64,000 nt of DNA, from positions 372,001 through 436,000 of the forward strand of contig NZ_QLUV01000001.1 of the NCBI RefSeq assembly GCF_003286075.1, in the 5' to 3' direction. Shown here in pieces: positions 62,401 to 64,000 of the stretch. This DNA is from Paracoccus endophyticus (GTDB lineage: Bacteria > Pseudomonadota > Alphaproteobacteria > Rhodobacterales > Rhodobacteraceae). Every line of letters starts with the position of its first letter. The stretch's first letter is position 1. A program made the position numbers and the translations under genes. The notes below the pieces were generated by a model. That model saw nothing but the letters and a program-made list of their open reading frames with translations. It made no database searches and had not been told where the DNA came from.

Positions 62401-63999
62401 CAGGTCGGGCCAGATCAGCAGCGCGGCATAGGCGCGGAACAGCTTGGCCTCGTCCAGCGTGACGTCCAGATGGCGCAGCTGGACCTGCGAATAGGTCCAG
62501 GACAGGCGCAGCTCCTGGTCGAAGACCGCCGGACGGCTGTGATGGGTGGCCAGGCGGTCGCGGTCCTCGGCCGTCTCGGCCACCAGCGTCCAGAAGGTCA
62601 GCGCGACCGACTTGCCCGCCGGCACGCGCACCCGGCGCCGGATGGCGAAGATCGGGTCCAGCGTGTGGCCCTGCGCGCCCGACAGGGTGGCGCCGGGGGC
62701 AAAGGCGGCGGGATCGGCCAGCGTGCGGCCGCGGCCCAGAAACGCGCGGCGATCCGTCTCGGCCTCGGCGGCGGGAACGATGGCCTCGTCCGAGGCGGCG
62801 ACCAGGTGGGCCAGGTAATAGGCCTTGCCGTGCGGATCGCGCGGCCGGCGCTCGGCCACGATCAGCGAGCCGCCGTCGCGGATCTGGGTGTGGACGAACA
62901 TCTTGGAGAACGCGGGATGCGCGCGATCGGACGCGGGCTTGTCCAGCACGATTTCCCCGTACGACGTGACCTCGATGGTGCGGTCGCTGCCCGAGCGGTT
63001 GCGCAGGGTCAGGCGGCGGCCGTCGGCGTTGCCCTCGGCCGCGGCGATGACCTCCAGCCGGCTTTCGATGGCGTTGGCGGTCTTGAAGAACTCGGCCTTG
63101 TGGTCGGAAAACACGGCCGAGCTGCGCTCGTCGTGCCCGCCGCCCGGGGAATGGGTCGCCGACCACCATTCGCCGGACTTCACGTCCCGCATGAAGATGT
63201 GGATGCCGCCGTCGTCGGTGGTGGCGTCGGGCGTCCAGCGGTTCAGCGCGATGGCGCCGAACATCGACCCCCCCGCCCCCGTGGACGAGATGATCGTGGA
63301 GAACGCGCCGTTCGACATCAGCGCCACCTCGCGCGGGGCCTGGCCGGGTTCGTCCACGGCGGTCTGGGTGTCGCCCGCCCCCAGCATGGACCCGCGCCCC
63401 AGGCCCTTGGTGGACGGCGCGCGGGTGACGGGGGTGATGTCGCGCGGCGATTTTTCCTGCAGCAGCAGCTCGGACGCGCGGACCACGGGATCGGCATGGA
63501 ACCGGTCGCGGTGGACGCCGTCCAGCACGGTGTTCGCGATCGCCATGATCGACATGCCGTGGTGATGGGCCATGACGTTGCGGACGATGGAATGGGTGGC
63601 GGGCGCGCGCAGCCGGTTGGGCGCGAAATCGACCGCATCGTAGAACCCGTAGGGCCCCTCGGCCCCCATGGCGCGCAGCCGCGCGAGGTTGCGCACGGCG
63701 GCCTGCGGGCGGATCTGCGCGGCCAGGATCGAGGCATAGGGCGCCACGACATAGTCGCCGCCGGTCCGCTTCAGCGCCAGGGTCGGCACGCCGAAGGCAT
63801 AGTACTGATAGTTCATGTCCCGGTCGCGGGCGTTGAACGCGCTTTCCGACAGGCCCCAGGGCAAGTTGTGGGCGCGCCCCCAGTCGATCTGGACGTCCAC
63901 CGCCATCTGGTTGGAATGGTTCAGGATACCCCCCTGCCGTTCCTTCAGCAGCAGGGGCGGCATCAGGTATTCGAACATGCAGCCCGACCAGGACAGCAA
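59485..63999 (-). CDS. Cyclic beta-1,2-glucan synthase, C-terminal part (runs off the window)
   Basis: The visible 1,504 residues are the C-terminal part of an NdvB/ChvB-type synthase. Such proteins are about 2,800 residues, so the N-terminal glycosyltransferase (GT84) half lies outside the window. The visible part starts with the glucoamylase-like domain (SWSGCMFEYLMPPLL, LPWGLSESAFNARD, NYQYYAFGVP, and MAHHHGMSIMA where most have HHQGM). A Pro/Arg-rich linker and the GH94-type phosphorylase domain follow, with QASGAFGFRDQLQD and LILGGDWNDGMNRVG (general acid Asp). The domain is known to control chain length. No frameshift is seen. The gene is convergent with flgI. Confidence 0.93.
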   Translation of the reverse strand: MLSWSGCMFEYLMPPLLLKERQGGILNHSNQMAVDVQIDWGRAHNLPWGLSESAFNARDRDMNYQYYAFGVPTLALKRTGGDYVVAPYASILAAQIRPQAAVRNLARLRAMGAEGPYGFYDAVDFAPNRLRAPATHSIVRNVMAHHHGMSIMAIANTVLDGVHRDRFHADPVVRASELLLQEKSPRDITPVTRAPSTKGLGRGSMLGAGDTQTAVDEPGQAPREVALMSNGAFSTIISSTGAGGSMFGAIALNRWTPDATTDDGGIHIFMRDVKSGEWWSATHSPGGGHDERSSAVFSDHKAEFFKTANAIESRLEVIAAAEGNADGRRLTLRNRSGSDRTIEVTSYGEIVLDKPASDRAHPAFSKMFVHTQIRDGGSLIVAERRPRDPHGKAYYLAHLVAASDEAIVPAAEAETDRRAFLGRGRTLADPAAFAPGATLSGAQGHTLDPIFAIRRRVRVPAGKSVALTFWTLVAETAEDRDRLATHHSRPAVFDQELRLSWTYSQVQLRHLDVTLDEAKLFRAYAALLIWPDLRMAATPKRRTELGTQAELWPMGISGDDPILLLRIDDEADLPIVRQALRMHAFLRARGVAHDVVILNERASSYVQDLQHAIRALCDAAQQVAGPSAPRHVHAVRRDQISKASFDTLVSAARIMLHTRNGKLSEQMDRLREASPPRRPQAALPRSRPPAVVPAPLPPSTSPLQFWNGFGGFAPDGREYVLRLTQDRQTPHPWINVVAREDFGFHVSAEGAAFTWAVNSRDYQVTPWSNDPVSNPPGEAILIHDPDTGAVATPFLALSTDPTAVHEAAHGLGYSRFSADYGWVAVEAVMTLSPDGPARLTRLAVTNRTNRRLNLQGIAYAQLVLGSDRTRTAPMVQTRFDRDLDALLGQNTFSTDFGDRVTALACDRPLQRFCGSRTGFLGRGGPVGRPAALADWPVGAPADPVGPTERDHTPGSAQGLHAEGDPCLAIRWAMALAPGETAQATVILANAPAADLAGVLQAARAPQAPERAVAAARQDWDETLGTLQVHTPDPRLNLMVNTWLPYQALACRIRARTAFYQASGAFGFRDQLQDTSALILQDPALCRRQILNAASRQFPQGDVQHWWLPRGGAGVRTMISDDVVWLGHITALYVRATGDSAILDEAVPFIDGPALEPGEHDRFFPPQPSGEVAALYDHCARALDLAVTRTGERGLPLILGGDWNDGMNRVGEQGRGESVWLGWFLCDTIAAFAPLARLRGDTARAEAWLAHRKDVVRALDTHGWDGAWYRRGYFDDGTPLGSAESAECRIDSIAQSWALISGAGRADRARQGVDAALDQLFVRGAQVMRLFTPPFRDTPAEPGYIKSYPPGVRENGGQYTHAAAWMVYALARSGDGTRAHRLFDAINPISHALDPTAAETYRVEPYVVAADVYADRDKLGRGGWTWYTGSAGWMYRAAVEGLLGITRRPEGFVLDPRLPQDWPGFTARLRLAGRSWQIAAVRVPSGEIALTVDGRPVQPGETVQA

Positions 64000-64000
64000 T

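Overview
The window is high-GC, densely packed chromosomal DNA from an alphaproteobacterium, most likely a Rhodobacterales member close to Paracoccus or Rhodobacter. This placement is an inference. It rests on the 391-residue EF-Tu, the sqdB-sqdD-sqdC sulfolipid operon, an opgG-opgH-opgC glucan operon, a motB-flgE-flgK-flgL-flgI flagellar block with a CtrA-like site, DUF2125 and TamAB homologues, and the tuf / tRNA-Trp / secE / nusG / rplKAJL / rpoBC order. No insertion sequence, CRISPR array, prophage or rRNA gene was seen.

Region 1 (1-20.3 kb, almost all minus strand) is the transcription and translation core, read from high to low coordinates: tuf, then tRNA-Trp, secE, nusG, rplK, rplA, rplJ, rplL, rpoB and rpoC, ending in a rho-independent terminator. 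The ancestral tuf-tRNA-secE neighbourhood has been opened up. About 6.6 kb holding a small membrane protein, a HIT protein, a dienelactone-hydrolase-like protein, a DUF892 protein, an ABC exporter, a small lipoprotein and a sulfotransferase-like gene lies between tuf and secE. The rplJ leader carries mutually exclusive hairpins.

Region 2 (20.3-23.8 kb, plus strand) has a glycerate 2-kinase, a DUF533/YebE-like protein and an orphan TRAP substrate-binding protein. Region 3 (23.8-39.4 kb, minus strand) is an envelope block. tamA-tamB come first, then sqdB-sqdD-sqdC (sulfoquinovosyl diacylglycerol), opgG-opgH-opgC (osmoregulated periplasmic glucan) and a histidine phosphatase. A row of three 11-bp-spaced Pho-box-like half sites lies upstream of sqdB. 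SqdB and OpgH both use UDP-glucose, so the block may tie phosphate-free lipid and glucan synthesis together.

Region 4 (39.6-47.2 kb, mainly plus strand) is metabolic: an exported protein, ahcY, a YbaN-like membrane protein, an atypical crotonase (minus strand), a DUF2125 protein, a TldE/PmbA-like protein, a CysQ-like phosphatase and a flavin reductase. Region 5 (47.2-51.9 kb, minus strand) is a pqiA-pqiA-pqiB-pqiC lipid-transport operon. Its PqiB has a long C-terminal extension containing a 100-residue-period internal repeat.

Region 6 (52.0-59.4 kb, plus strand) has a GMC oxidoreductase followed by motB, flgE, flgK, flgL and flgI. Region 7 (59.5-64 kb, minus strand) is the C-terminal 1,504 residues of a cyclic beta-1,2-glucan synthase (NdvB/ChvB type) that runs off the window. 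The genome therefore appears to encode two different periplasmic glucan systems. I found no clear wholly new system; the best leads are the Pho-like sqd/opg block, the PqiB extension, the crotonase without catalytic glutamates and the rplJ leader switch.
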